Source: a virus
IMG/VR virus record: IMGVR_UViG_3300020197_002141
Location: 1 to 38,112 of that record
Length of the DNA stretch: 38,112 nt
Reading direction: 5' to 3' (one strand)
Under the pieces are notes generated by a model. That model saw nothing but the letters and a program-made list of their open reading frames with translations. It had not been told where the DNA came from and searched no databases. Numbering within the stretch: position 1 is the stretch's first letter; the number at the start of each line of letters is the position of its first letter. Below are positions 1 to 8,928 of this stretch, piece by piece. A program made the translations under genes and the position numbers.

Positions 1-255
1 GTGTTGATGGCCAGCACTCATTTCTGATGCTTTTATTGGCCACGGTTGTTTGGTCCCCCAATGATGGCCGACTTCGTTTGATATGCCCAATTCTATAACA
101 TCAATTCCATTCTTGTTGTATTTTTTTGTGGTGGATTTATGTGCTTTGACACAGATGATTTCATCTATGAAAAAAGTTCTTTTAATAATTGAATCAATTA
201 AAATATCACTCAGGCTCTCGCTGGCTTGGGTGGCTATGCAAATTAGACTTATCAT
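1..255 (-). CDS. Partial unknown protein, possibly glycosyltransferase-like
   Basis: An open frame starts with ATG at 255 and runs without a stop off the left edge, giving 85 residues. It begins MISLICIATQ, and GGAAAG lies about 5 nt upstream as a ribosome binding site. It overlaps the 3' end of the upstream glycosyltransferase-like gene by 50 nt, a tight coupling typical of this window. The start resembles a beta strand followed by a helix (MISLICIATQASESLSDIL), then a second strand (IDEIICVKAHK). That is compatible with a GT-A Rossmann-like fold, but no DxD motif lies in the visible part. A glycosyltransferase role is only a guess from fold pattern and neighbour; the frame itself is well supported. 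Confidence 0.6.
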   Translation of the reverse strand, partial: MISLICIATQASESLSDILIDSIIKRTFFIDEIICVKAHKSTTKKYNKNGIDVIELGISNEVGHHWGTKQPWPIKASEMSAGHQH

Positions 256-1204
256 ATTCTTTCCACTCTTCAATTCTGTCGATTGCTTCTTTTCGTGCTG
301 ATTCATACCATTCTTTCACTTTGATATAATATGGCGGACTATACATTTTGCCTGCCGTATAACTCCTAAAGTGGTCAATGTTTTCATCTACAGTTCTGCA
401 CTGGTTGTCTTCTTTGCCTACTAAATGAGGAAAAATGCCATTCTTTCTAAGAATATAATTACCCAAAATTTCTGTATCCGGCCAATTGGGTCGCATTGGG
501 TCGGGTTTGTAATCTACGATTCCATAGTCGTTACACAACCTTCTGAGGCTCCATCCAAATCCAATTTTGTCCATCGTAGGTATATGATACATACTCGCTG
601 TATGTGACACCATGCCCTCCCAATCGTGGTGGGCACGGGGGCTTAATTCATACCCAACGACGGGTGACGAGCATTGACAAAGTTTGACAAATTCATCCAA
701 AAGAGTTCTTTTTCTCAAGAAACAATCGGCATGAGTTGCGAAAAGATATTCGGTACGGCAAATTGTCATTGCCAAGTCCATCGCCATTGCGGGATAATCC
801 GATGGGTGTCTTACCCCATTTAATGCGATACTGTGAACTTCAACATCTTCCGCCCTCAGCGACAATATTTTCTCAAGTTGGCAAGACACACTTCCTGTGT
901 CTATTATAACAATGAATGGCCTTTCAGTTTGGAGCCTTAATAATTCTATGCAAATAGGCAAGGTTTCGGAAGTGTTTAGGCATGGAATTACGGCTGTTAC
1001 ATAATAATCCCACGGTTTTAATTTGCAATTTCCCTCCCACGGGCTTTCTATGGTTAATGCTCCATAGATCGGTGATGTCTCTACAGGGATGAATGTCACT
1101 TCTTCCCAACGTGATTCTGTTTCTACCCATATCTCTTTTTTGTCGTTAATTATTCTTTTTCTGTTATTGGCAGCGTTATCCCAGCGGTTTTTTGATATTT
1201 CCAT
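206..1204 (-). CDS. Family 2 (GT-A) glycosyltransferase-like protein
   Basis: This 332-aa protein has a GT-A-like core after an N-terminal extension of about 85 residues. The first strand and nucleotide-binding loop read VTAVIPCLNTSETLPICI. A second strand, FIVIIDTGS, carries the acidic residue usual in GT2 enzymes. FATHADCFL is a plausible DxD-equivalent metal or sugar-nucleotide site. Family members move a sugar from a nucleotide donor to an acceptor; in phages they modify DNA, virion proteins or host glycans. The acceptor cannot be read here. The start has AGGA 6 nt upstream of ATG. The next gene begins inside its 3' end. Family assignment is fairly likely, substrate unknown. Confidence 0.65.
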   Translation of the reverse strand: MEISKNRWDNAANNRKRIINDKKEIWVETESRWEEVTFIPVETSPIYGALTIESPWEGNCKLKPWDYYVTAVIPCLNTSETLPICIELLRLQTERPFIVIIDTGSVSCQLEKILSLRAEDVEVHSIALNGVRHPSDYPAMAMDLAMTICRTEYLFATHADCFLRKRTLLDEFVKLCQCSSPVVGYELSPRAHHDWEGMVSHTASMYHIPTMDKIGFGWSLRRLCNDYGIVDYKPDPMRPNWPDTEILGNYILRKNGIFPHLVGKEDNQCRTVDENIDHFRSYTAGKMYSPPYYIKVKEWYESARKEAIDRIEEWKEYDKSNLHSHPSQREPE

Positions 1205-1240
1205 ATTGTTCCTAAATCATAGTTTTTGCGAAAAACAATC

Positions 1241-1267
1241 TATACAATTATACAATTATACAATTAT
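1241..1267. repeat. Three tandem copies of a 9-nt AT-rich repeat
   Basis: The short intergenic space between two minus-strand genes contains three head-to-tail copies of the 9-mer ATACAATTA. It lies just downstream of the gene ending at 1272 and 37 nt upstream of the next start. No hairpin is obvious. It may be simple slippage or a spacer element. Confidence 0.6.
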
Positions 1268-1271
1268 GAAA

Positions 1272-1847
1272 TTATTTCCTATTCACTTCGGGAACCAACA
1301 GTTTGGCCACAGTTTGAGAACCCGGCATTATTGATTCTCCAAACTGTTTAAACCAACCAATCTTTTTCCCACAATAAACAGTATTACCCTTCAAAAACCA
1401 TTCAATTGCTGGCCTAGTTTTTGCGGCATAAAAGTTACTAAAAAGAGCTTCCTCAAAGTTGTCTGATTCAATGGAGTAAGAAGCAGCGGATCGCAAAAGT
1501 ACCGTAAACAAAGAACGACGCATAGGAGGCTTCGTCCACCACTTACTCGGCTCAACCCACATAATTGTTTTTCTTTGAGTTGGGCCGAATTTAGTTCTAT
1601 TTTTCAGGCGAAGAACGTCTTCCACTTTTGAAAGAAATGTGGCAATATCCCTTCCGGTATTCGCTTTGTGTGTATAGAAAAACAAATTCAAATTATAAAG
1701 CTGATTGTGCCACAACTCCCTACAATCAAACCAATTTACATAATACTTGTTATTTAAATCACTCTCAGACAACTTCGGCCTTCCAAAAGAGCCGGGAGAC
1801 GGGCGATACCCCGTCTCAACGTAAAGAGTTGTTTTAAAATCAATCAT
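1272..1847 (-). CDS. Unknown conserved-looking phage protein
   Basis: This is a 191-aa protein of no recognised family. It is rich in aromatic residues, with clusters such as KYYVNWFDCRELWHNQLYNL and MWVEPSKWWTKPPMRRSLF. It has no signal peptide or membrane helix, so it is probably a soluble globular protein. Its ATG overlaps the TGA of the upstream gene in an ATGA arrangement, with GAGGA about 8 nt upstream, indicating translational coupling with the 1840-2313 gene and hence with the polymerase half before it. Its function cannot be inferred beyond membership of this replication-associated operon. Confidence 0.75.
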   Translation of the reverse strand: MIDFKTTLYVETGYRPSPGSFGRPKLSESDLNNKYYVNWFDCRELWHNQLYNLNLFFYTHKANTGRDIATFLSKVEDVLRLKNRTKFGPTQRKTIMWVEPSKWWTKPPMRRSLFTVLLRSAASYSIESDNFEEALFSNFYAAKTRPAIEWFLKGNTVYCGKKIGWFKQFGESIMPGSQTVAKLLVPEVNRK

Positions 1848-2313
1848 TCTTATTTTCCTCTACGATAGTAGCTTTTATATTAAGAACATTGTTGTTCGCA
1901 TCCAAAAAATTATCCAAGTTTCTAATGCTTATGACGCTCCAATGCGGATCGTCTAAAGGAATGTTTTTCTGTTCTGTATAATAGAAGACTTCTATCATAT
2001 ATCTATAACTCTTTTCCTCAATCTGAGCGTCGGTTAAACCCACCAACATATCCTCGCAAATCTCTTTGCAAAGACGCAACGAATCCTTTTCGGTCGCACA
2101 ACCCAGCTTGCGCAAAACCTGAGTAGCAGCAATCGCCTTGTCTTTCTTGAGCAAATCAATTATATTTTTCTTCATCATGCCGTCTACAAATTCTGCAACG
2201 GCTGCGTACCGAGCCATCACTTGACCTTTCTTGGGCGTATGCATCCTTACATCAAAAAAATATTGCTCAAAATTAGTTTCGTCAATTACTACTTCATTGT
2301 TGGTTTCATTCAT
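1840..2313 (-). CDS. Unknown helical protein downstream of the polymerase half
   Basis: This is a 157-aa protein starting MNETNNEVVI. The ATG at 2313 is chosen over an in-frame ATG at 2331 because AGGA sits about 7 nt upstream. Visible features are FFDVRMHTPKKGQVMARYAAVAEFVDG, a helical block with KKDKAIAATQVLRKLGC, and an aromatic tail (FYYTEQKNIPLDDPHW). It overlaps both the end of the polymerase C-terminal half and the start of the next gene, so all three are probably made from one mRNA. A role as a polymerase accessory factor is conceivable from position only. No known motif is recognised. Confidence 0.78.
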   Translation of the reverse strand: MNETNNEVVIDETNFEQYFFDVRMHTPKKGQVMARYAAVAEFVDGMMKKNIIDLLKKDKAIAATQVLRKLGCATEKDSLRLCKEICEDMLVGLTDAQIEEKSYRYMIEVFYYTEQKNIPLDDPHWSVISIRNLDNFLDANNNVLNIKATIVEENKND

Positions 2314-5089
2314 TTTTTGATCCTGTAACATATTCTTCTAATTGTTCAAAAGTCTCATCCTCTGTTTGATATTTTTCAATTTCCACAACAGGAGGCTTCA
2401 TCAAGTAAACCCGGAAATCATTTTCTTTGTCTGGGTATCTCTTGATCCACGGCTTGCTGCTCCGGTTACTTTCCAAGGTATAAGTGTTATACGGATGTTC
2501 GGGAGCCTGCAATCTCAATCTAACTAAGTTACCGGGCTTCAAAATTCCGCCCCATCTTTCGTAATCATCTTCCCAAATATTAACTGTATTCAATTCGCTC
2601 ATTACATCTTCAATCTTCGTCCGATAGAAGATTGTCTTTGGCGAGCCGTCAGGCTTCTTAGTCTTAGATTCCGCTCTTGTGATAGAAATAATCTTCACTT
2701 CGACCGGACAAATAAAGTCTGGGTTCTGACGCAGGTTTTCAAAGGTGTTATTTGAGTTATGGTCTGGACTCTTTTCCAAATCATGAACCCAAGCAAAACC
2801 GTAATATTTGTTTTCACACTCTACGGGATCACGCAATTCTTCCAACAAAGACTTCTGGATCGGCCAAGAACTTGGATCGAAGTCCACCAATTTTGGAAAT
2901 ACTTGTGGCCCGATATTTTCATTCTTTTCAATTGCCTTTTGACGACGATTCCACAGCTTGCGTAATTCTTTCCAACGATTATATGTTCGAGTAATTGTAC
3001 CCATCCGATAATATCGGATGACTTCCTTTTCGATGATTACACCATCTTCTTCAATATGCTCAACCTCGACAATGAACTCGCCCTCAACAGGATCACGTTT
3101 CCTGTAAGCTCCGAGTTCTTCTGGCCCGCACTGCATCTCTTTAGTTGATTCAATATATTCATCTACATCGTATTTCTTTTTCCAATAATCTGCGTCAAAT
3201 GGTTGCTGTCCGGCCAGTTCACGAAGAGAGATGTTTTCACGGGGGCAAATAGTATGAAAATAATCATCATACTTATTCATAGACTTACCAAAACGCTTGA
3301 TCTTGTCTTCATACTTCTTGGTCTTATCACGGTAATATTCAACGAACTTCCAAAGCACAATCGGGTCTGCATCTTTGAAGCAACGCAAACCAATCAACGG
3401 CTTCAAAACATTGGCATCGGTGCCAAAACGATACAAGAAATCTTCAAATGATGCGTAGGGTTGACTCTCTACAATTCTCTGAGCAGGAGCTTCACCAATG
3501 CCCTTAACGTTGGAGAGGCCAAAGTAAATTTGATCGCCCACCAATTCAAAAGTAATCTTAGACTTGTTAATGTCTAGGCGGGCCAACTCGATGTTGTGAG
3601 CATGAGCCTCGACCTTGTATTCTTTGACCTTATCAGAAGTCTTCTCACAACTCAGAACCGCAGCGTAGAACTCATGCGGATAATGAGCCTTCAAATAAAG
3701 CAAACGTCCAGAGATATAAGTATAAGCCATTGCGTGGCTAAGATTGAAACCGTATTCGGCAAAAGCCTTGATTTGGTCCCAAAGACTCGTAGCTTCCTCG
3801 ATAGAGACGTTCAAATTCTTCACACCATTGCGAATAAACATCTCTTCAAATTTCTTGAAAGCCTCTTCCTTTTTCTTAGAAATAGCTTTACGCACCGCCT
3901 CACAATCCTTCAACGGGATTTCGCCCACCACGTTGAGGATTCTCATAATTTGCTCTTGATAAGTTAAAACCCCGTAAGTCGTCTCCAAAATGGGCTTTAC
4001 GAGCGGGTGCAGGTGAAACTCTTCCTGCCCTTTTTTGCGTTGAATATATCTCTCCTGCATTTTCATGCCGAGAGGACCAGGGCGATAAAGAGCAGTATAA
4101 GCGACCAAATCCTCAAATTGGGTAACGCCGCCAGCACGAACCATCTTTCGTATACCTTCACTGTCAAACTGAAAGATACACTTCAAATCGCCCTGATTTG
4201 CCATCGCTAAGGTTTTGGGATCATTGCGCCACTTGGCTACATCCGTCCAGTCCGGTTGGCCGGGCAAACCGCATATAGAAAGTAAATTATGCCGCTTTTT
4301 AACAAGCTCACAACAACGAGAAATTTGCAGCAAATTAGAAATAACCAGCAAGTCGAACTTAACAAGTCCAACGGGCTGCAAGTCCTGACCGTGTAGACCT
4401 TCTACCCAAGCCGATGCTTGAGGATTATTTTTTCGCTTAATGAGCGGAACTAGATCGTGCAAAGGAATAGACGCAATAATCAAACCACCAGCATGTTGGC
4501 CGGTGCCACGATTGCGATGCAACATTCTCCGAGCAGAATCAGCGACTTCTGGATATTTCTCGCAATATTTCTTCAATTCGGGATACAACTTCATGGCTGC
4601 ATCCCATGTGAGAGCTTTTCCTTCGTCGTCTTTTGCTTCAAGGTTCTTGGTTAATTCTTGAATTTCTTCACGAGGAACGCCGTGAACACGAGCCATATCC
4701 AATAGGGCGTTCTTGATGCCGAACGTGGTGTAATTACCGATATTGCAAACGAAATCTTCGCCAAAGGTTTTGGGTGCCCACTCGTGCTTAAGATAGTCAC
4801 GAGCCTCAGAAAGATAATCTACGTCAATATCAGGATATTCCCCATATTCACAATGGGGTTCATTCTCGATAGTATAATCTTTAGTTATCTTGAGAAGATA
4901 AACAACCAGAAGGTTGTTGACGTTCTTGGCGTATTTCTTGCCAATAAGATCGAGAAAGTAATCCCACTTACCTTTGGCTTCTATCTCGCCAAGCTCCCAG
5001 CGGAGTCTTTTTACATATCTTTGGTCATGTGCTAGACAAAAATCATTCAGGGCTTTTTGACAAAGCCCTGTGAGTTTTTCCATCGACAT
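2306..5089 (-). CDS. dnaE: DNA polymerase III alpha subunit, catalytic C-terminal half
   Basis: This 927-aa protein carries the polymerase catalytic parts of a C-family replicase. PDIDVDY (residues 86-92) supplies the first two palm aspartates and GLVKFDLL (D246) the third. Further family marks are TGQHAGGLIIA, TALYRPGPLG, TYQEQIM, FNLSHAMAYTYISGRLLYLKAHYP, the helix-hairpin-helix-like LSNVKGIGEAPAQ near 520, and a C-terminal OB-fold-like stretch (FICPVEVKIISITRAE). It lacks the PHP domain and the GPGRGS phosphate-binding motif, which are on a separate gene at 13243-14631. Its N-terminus (YVKRLRWELGEIEAKG, YFL) repeats a segment also present near the C-end of that other half. GGGGAGG lies 4 nt upstream of ATG. 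It probably replicates phage DNA as a two-chain polymerase. Confidence 0.93.
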   Translation of the reverse strand: MSMEKLTGLCQKALNDFCLAHDQRYVKRLRWELGEIEAKGKWDYFLDLIGKKYAKNVNNLLVVYLLKITKDYTIENEPHCEYGEYPDIDVDYLSEARDYLKHEWAPKTFGEDFVCNIGNYTTFGIKNALLDMARVHGVPREEIQELTKNLEAKDDEGKALTWDAAMKLYPELKKYCEKYPEVADSARRMLHRNRGTGQHAGGLIIASIPLHDLVPLIKRKNNPQASAWVEGLHGQDLQPVGLVKFDLLVISNLLQISRCCELVKKRHNLLSICGLPGQPDWTDVAKWRNDPKTLAMANQGDLKCIFQFDSEGIRKMVRAGGVTQFEDLVAYTALYRPGPLGMKMQERYIQRKKGQEEFHLHPLVKPILETTYGVLTYQEQIMRILNVVGEIPLKDCEAVRKAISKKKEEAFKKFEEMFIRNGVKNLNVSIEEATSLWDQIKAFAEYGFNLSHAMAYTYISGRLLYLKAHYPHEFYAAVLSCEKTSDKVKEYKVEAHAHNIELARLDINKSKITFELVGDQIYFGLSNVKGIGEAPAQRIVESQPYASFEDFLYRFGTDANVLKPLIGLRCFKDADPIVLWKFVEYYRDKTKKYEDKIKRFGKSMNKYDDYFHTICPRENISLRELAGQQPFDADYWKKKYDVDEYIESTKEMQCGPEELGAYRKRDPVEGEFIVEVEHIEEDGVIIEKEVIRYYRMGTITRTYNRWKELRKLWNRRQKAIEKNENIGPQVFPKLVDFDPSSWPIQKSLLEELRDPVECENKYYGFAWVHDLEKSPDHNSNNTFENLRQNPDFICPVEVKIISITRAESKTKKPDGSPKTIFYRTKIEDVMSELNTVNIWEDDYERWGGILKPGNLVRLRLQAPEHPYNTYTLESNRSSKPWIKRYPDKENDFRVYLMKPPVVEIEKYQTEDETFEQLEEYVTGSKNE

Positions 5090-5100
5090 ACAGCCTCCCC

Positions 5101-5637
5101 TTAGAGGGACTTTTCTTCGCCGTATTTTGTGTGCTTGATAAGCCGAAAACCTTCGATTTTAACCTCTTTCTGGGCGTAGTTTTCTTTCGCTTCCGGCCAC
5201 ATCTCAGCGAAGAACTTCACCGCTCTTTCTTTGATTATTTTAACTTGCTCTATTGTAGGTTCGACCCAGAACAATATAGCAAAACTGAAAGGCGCAGGAT
5301 AGCTATAATTCCCATAATTGTCTTGAGTTATGCGTCCAAAATTTCCTCTGTCATCCGTGCCCCAATTACGACTCAACCAATAACTCCAAGCAAAAGAACC
5401 TTCTCCATCGTTTTCTTCGACAATCGAATCTTTGAATGGGTTCTTTTCGAGAGCCAATTCGTCCCCTTCATCTTCTAGTCCCATCTCCATATAGAACATA
5501 TTGGCATAACCGGGGTCGCCATCTTCATCATCAAACCCTGTGCAGTACGCACAGAGTTGTGAACCAAACTCTCCAACATGAGAGTCGGTGTCGATGACCA
5601 ACATATACTTCTCAGAAATCAGAATAGGTTCGCTCAT
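5101..5637 (-). CDS. Unknown acidic protein
   Basis: A 178-aa protein starting MSEPILISEK. The ATG at 5637 has GAGG 6 nt upstream; longer in-frame starts lack a binding site and would run into the ATPase gene. The first strand (YMLVIDTDSHVGEFGSQLCAYCTGF) looks like the beginning of an alpha/beta fold. It is followed by an acidic stretch (DDEDGDPGYANMFYMEMGLEDEGDE, shown in parts) and a tail containing EQVKIIKERAVKFFAEMWP. No family is recognised. It sits between the ATPase and the polymerase half on the same strand with short gaps, so co-transcription with replication genes is likely. Confidence 0.75.
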   Translation of the reverse strand: MSEPILISEKYMLVIDTDSHVGEFGSQLCAYCTGFDDEDGDPGYANMFYMEMGLEDEGDELALEKNPFKDSIVEENDGEGSFAWSYWLSRNWGTDDRGNFGRITQDNYGNYSYPAPFSFAILFWVEPTIEQVKIIKERAVKFFAEMWPEAKENYAQKEVKIEGFRLIKHTKYGEEKSL

Positions 5638-5644
5638 AAGTACC

Positions 5645-7744
5645 TCAATCTCTGAAACCACGTTTTTTAGGTTTGCCAAAGCCCATAGTTGGTTTAAAAT
5701 CATCTTTGGATGAATCCAATTGCTCTTCTCTCATGCCAGAAAGAGTGTCAATAGCGGATTGATATTCATCGCCCAGAATAACAACTGCAACAAACAATTC
5801 TTTCAAATGGGCCAAGCTGAAATCTTCTGTATCTTGCACCCATTTGTCAATAGGAATATTCAATTCGGCAATGCGTTTTGAACCGATCAAATACTCAAAA
5901 TACATTTTCCGAGATTCGGGATTTGGGTGGTCAATCTTGAATCGCTTATCGAAGCGAGAAGGCCGGTTGATAATACGCTCGCCCAATTCCTCTGGATAAT
6001 TGGTGGTCGCCAAAAAGACGGCCTTTTCGATTTGATTTACACCATCCAAGATATTGAGAACTTCGGACTCATTGTAATGCTTTATGGTGGAATCAATATC
6101 TTCCATCAACACAACAATGGGCGTTTGTGGCTCAATTTCCCGCAAAACTCTCATTCCCTCCGTGAAAAGGGATGGGTGTGTAAACTTAACGACAATACCG
6201 CCCCGATCAACAACGTCTCTCATGATAAGTTGAATCGTGCAGCTTTTGCCGCTATTGTGATGCACCATGTAATCAGAGGTAATATATAAATGATCTCCCG
6301 ATAATGTAAATCCAAAATACTCGCCGTCTCCCAATGGCTCAATATTCCTAATTCCTGTCCGAAGAGGGTCTTTATTGGGAAGTCCCAACAACGCTTTCTT
6401 TCTCGCTAAACGAACCGGCACTTCAGAAATATTCCCAAAAATATTGACCCGCCAATATTCACCCACAAAATTTATCTTCTTAATGCTCTTTTTCACTAGC
6501 TTGATAGTCGCTCCCAATCCCAAACTACGAGCCAATTCAACAATCTGTTCAGCAAGTTCCTGACGCTTTTGAATAATTTCAAAACAACCATTATAACCCT
6601 TCTTTTTGAATTTTTGGTTTGATCGCCAAGTGGCCATAGAGTATCCGCCATCCGTATCTACCAGTCCAGCCAATAAAGCAAGGCGGGACTGACGTGTAGT
6701 TGTCATATATTCTTCTGGAATATGCTTGTGATCCAAAACACCAATAGAATTCATTATCGTTCGAAGAGAATTACCACCCTTCTGTCCATTTCCAACAATA
6801 GTAAATGACGAACAAATCGAATCGGTCTTCTTGTTCTCAGTTACAGATAAACCCAATGAACCAGCATAATTATACAAAAATTCCCTTATTTCTTTATCGG
6901 CAGTCGTAACCTGAGTATTGCCTTCTGTGCCATCCCCTAACCACACTCCCAAAAAATACGGGTCTACTGATAGTTTAGAATTTGTTGAAAATTCCACTCC
7001 TGTTCTGTGCAATTTGAATGATCTCTGAGAGCATTTAGTCAATGACATAAAATCATTCACGCTAATATTCATACTAGGTGGATAACGTCGGTCATCTTGT
7101 CTTGTCCTAACAAGATTAAAAATGTGATGCCCGTTTACAACAAATGATTCCCCTTTCATCGGCGTAACACGAAACATATTGTCTCGCCCTCGCCGCAACT
7201 CCAAAACTTTACGGGGCTTAGAATCAGGCCCCATAAGAAGATCGCCCAAAGCTACATCTTCTACATTTTTCTTCGTGCCATCATACATAACAATTTTGGT
7301 GCCCTTAGCATGACAACCGGGCGGTCCCCAGAGGATAATCCCTCTTTTATAAGTCAATTTGTATTCACGGAAAAGAGATTCACGCTCCCAAAACTTCTGA
7401 ATTTCTGTAACAACTCGTTCAGAATTGGTTTGCGGGAAACGCAGCAACCCCTGTGCAAGCACGGTAATTTTCTGAAAATAAATACCGATGGTATCGGAAT
7501 GCTGAATTTCATAAACGCCGGGCGTAATTTTTTCAGCGGTTTTCGAGGCAGGAATAAATGTCTTGCCATCCGAAGTCGTCCATTGAACCAAACCACGCAA
7601 AATTTGCTCTTCTTTCTTTGGTCCCTGATCCCCATAAACAGCAATTGGTGATTCGCAGGACGCATCAATTCCGTAGAAAGAATGTTTCGCAGGAGCATTT
7701 TTCAGTATATCCCAATCAAGTAACTCTTTGTCGTCAGTATGCAT
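5645..7744 (-). CDS. AAA ATPase precursor interrupted by an intein
   Basis: The 699-aa precursor starts MHTDDKELLD with GGAG 8 nt upstream. The AAA module is cut inside its Walker A loop: GPPG (residues 140-143) is followed by the intein, and SGKS resumes at 498, so splicing restores GPPGSGKS. After it come Walker B VVLMEDIDS, sensor 1 FLATTNYPEEL, and the arginine-rich second half of the AAA core (RIINRPSRFDKRF). The mature protein would be 345 aa. The short C-terminal lid region resembles FtsH/BCS1-type AAA enzymes, but no protease domain follows. It probably remodels a protein or nucleoprotein substrate; the target is unknown. Splicing is needed before ATP can bind. Confidence 0.9.
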   Translation of the reverse strand: MHTDDKELLDWDILKNAPAKHSFYGIDASCESPIAVYGDQGPKKEEQILRGLVQWTTSDGKTFIPASKTAEKITPGVYEIQHSDTIGIYFQKITVLAQGLLRFPQTNSERVVTEIQKFWERESLFREYKLTYKRGIILWGPPGCHAKGTKIVMYDGTKKNVEDVALGDLLMGPDSKPRKVLELRRGRDNMFRVTPMKGESFVVNGHHIFNLVRTRQDDRRYPPSMNISVNDFMSLTKCSQRSFKLHRTGVEFSTNSKLSVDPYFLGVWLGDGTEGNTQVTTADKEIREFLYNYAGSLGLSVTENKKTDSICSSFTIVGNGQKGGNSLRTIMNSIGVLDHKHIPEEYMTTTRQSRLALLAGLVDTDGGYSMATWRSNQKFKKKGYNGCFEIIQKRQELAEQIVELARSLGLGATIKLVKKSIKKINFVGEYWRVNIFGNISEVPVRLARKKALLGLPNKDPLRTGIRNIEPLGDGEYFGFTLSGDHLYITSDYMVHHNSGKSCTIQLIMRDVVDRGGIVVKFTHPSLFTEGMRVLREIEPQTPIVVLMEDIDSTIKHYNESEVLNILDGVNQIEKAVFLATTNYPEELGERIINRPSRFDKRFKIDHPNPESRKMYFEYLIGSKRIAELNIPIDKWVQDTEDFSLAHLKELFVAVVILGDEYQSAIDTLSGMREEQLDSSKDDFKPTMGFGKPKKRGFRD
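6254..7315 (-). other. Intein with LAGLIDADG endonuclease in the ATPase Walker A motif
   Basis: This 354-aa intein begins with Cys1 (CHAKGTKIVM) and ends DYMVHHN, followed by Ser as the +1 nucleophile. The N-terminal splicing block continues with DVALGDLLMG, and the block B TxxH position is represented by VNGHHIFNL. A two-motif LAGLIDADG endonuclease lies in the centre: YFLGVWLGDG (about residues 120-129) and LLAGLVDTDG (214-223). The acidic ends of both motifs are intact, so the endonuclease may be active. Insertion into a nucleotide-binding loop is the classic site choice for inteins because the target is conserved and an empty, unspliced copy would be inactive. Confidence 0.92.
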
Positions 7745-7795
7745 TTTTAGTCTCCATATGTGATAAGTATAGCCGAAATAAAAAGTCAAGCAACC

Positions 7796-7802
7796 CTAAA
7801 TA
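7796..7802 (+). promoter_or_regulatory. Possible late-promoter-like CTAAATA
   Basis: CTAAATA stands 5 nt before the ATG of the metallopeptidase gene, which has no recognisable ribosome binding site. The same heptamer precedes a minus-strand leader-bearing gene (24482-24488) and lies in the tnpB leader (9026-9032). It resembles the core of T4-type late promoters (TATAAATA). The very short distance to ATG would make the mRNA nearly leaderless. Tentative. Confidence 0.3.
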
Positions 7803-7807
7803 AAAAC

Positions 7808-8629
7808 ATGGAGTTCAAAAAGTGGCTGTATCTGGAAAACGATCAATACGAAGTCTACGAAGAAGCTATCGCTGCGTACACTTTTTACCATTTTCGGCAG
7901 GCAGTAAACAAGTTTTTCTCGGATGGGAAAAGAAAAAAAGTAGAAGAATACATGAAAGAAAGCTGGGAGGGTCAAAATAAACCAAACAATCACGGAGGCA
8001 TTCGATTCTATCTGCCTCCAAGAATCGGGAAAAATACAGTATTCCCCAAAGAAATGGTCGATCTAAGAATTTGTGTTGATGTAAACCCAAATCCCAACGA
8101 AGATGGAGCAGGAGCCACACAAGGACACGGGATTATTGGAATCCATTACAACCCAGATACTCTTCAATCTGCACACAGCCCGAACGATGTAAAAATTCAG
8201 AATATCATTGCCACAATCCAATATCAGCTTTATCACGAAGCAACCCACCTAATGAGCGGACAAGTTGGAGATGGGGGCAAAATGCAAAATACTCCGTGGT
8301 GGAAATATCCAAAAAACTCTCAAGAATATCGAGACGGACAATTAAACTACTACACCGATACAGGCGAAGTCAAAGCTCATGCTCGCCAATATGCCATTAT
8401 GTATATGAACAAATACCCCGGCCAAAAATATGATCCACAACTGCTCGTCAAATTGGCTCAAGAATTAAGTGACAATAAAATGATGCGTTATGCCCAAAAG
8501 CTGGGCAATCCGAATATACAAAAACAATTCCCGCAATTCGCCCAGAAAATGCAAAAAGCCCATGAATTATTTCAGGGATTTATGCAAAGATTCGTCAATG
8601 AAAAAGGCTACAGGCAATATAGCGCTTAA
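7808..8629 (+). CDS. Putative HExxH zinc metallopeptidase, likely virion protein
   Basis: This 273-aa protein starts MEFKKWLYLEN. A longer frame from a GTG at 7760 exists but adds residues without a binding site. HEATH at residues 143-147 in YQLYHEATHLMSG is a zinc-binding HExxH helix. A downstream glutamate in TDTGEVKAHARQY is a likely third ligand, as in gluzincin-like peptidases. The C-terminal third is helical and Gln/Lys-rich (GNPNIQKQFPQFAQKMQKAHEL). Its N-terminus carries the F-x-x-W-L leader seen on several other proteins here, suggesting packaging into the capsid. It could act on host cell wall or protein during infection; the substrate is unknown. Confidence 0.75.
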   Translation: MEFKKWLYLENDQYEVYEEAIAAYTFYHFRQAVNKFFSDGKRKKVEEYMKESWEGQNKPNNHGGIRFYLPPRIGKNTVFPKEMVDLRICVDVNPNPNEDGAGATQGHGIIGIHYNPDTLQSAHSPNDVKIQNIIATIQYQLYHEATHLMSGQVGDGGKMQNTPWWKYPKNSQEYRDGQLNYYTDTGEVKAHARQYAIMYMNKYPGQKYDPQLLVKLAQELSDNKMMRYAQKLGNPNIQKQFPQFAQKMQKAHELFQGFMQRFVNEKGYRQYSA

Positions 8630-8659
8630 TCGTAAAATGTCTTTTAACATAGGAACTCC

Positions 8660-8872
8660 ATGATTACAAGAATAGACCCGCCACTACCACTAAATACGCC
8701 AAAGGGAAAAGGTTACGCACATTTTATTATAGACTATTCCACCGAACACGACTTAATATGGATCGTATTCATAGATGAAACTGGAGAATGTTGGTGTTAC
8801 CGCAATCCAGATATAAGATTACGTCCAAACCTGACGTTTGGTAGAAATTCTACCAGCCCTATTGATACATAA
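8660..8872 (+). CDS. Small unknown protein
   Basis: This 70-aa protein starts MITRIDPPLP with AGGA 6 nt upstream. A likely compact beta-rich fold is suggested by HFIIDYSTEHDLIWIVFIDETGECWCYRNPDI. The ending RLRPNLTFGR is typical of small phage proteins, but I recognise no family. It lies 30 nt after the metallopeptidase and just before the interrupted nuclease, so the three probably form a short plus-strand transcription unit. Confidence 0.7.
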   Translation: MITRIDPPLPLNTPKGKGYAHFIIDYSTEHDLIWIVFIDETGECWCYRNPDIRLRPNLTFGRNSTSPIDT

Positions 8873-8928
8873 AGAAAATTATGGCAAGAAAATTTACAAA
8901 CAAATACTTTGGACAAGTTCTAAGGGTT

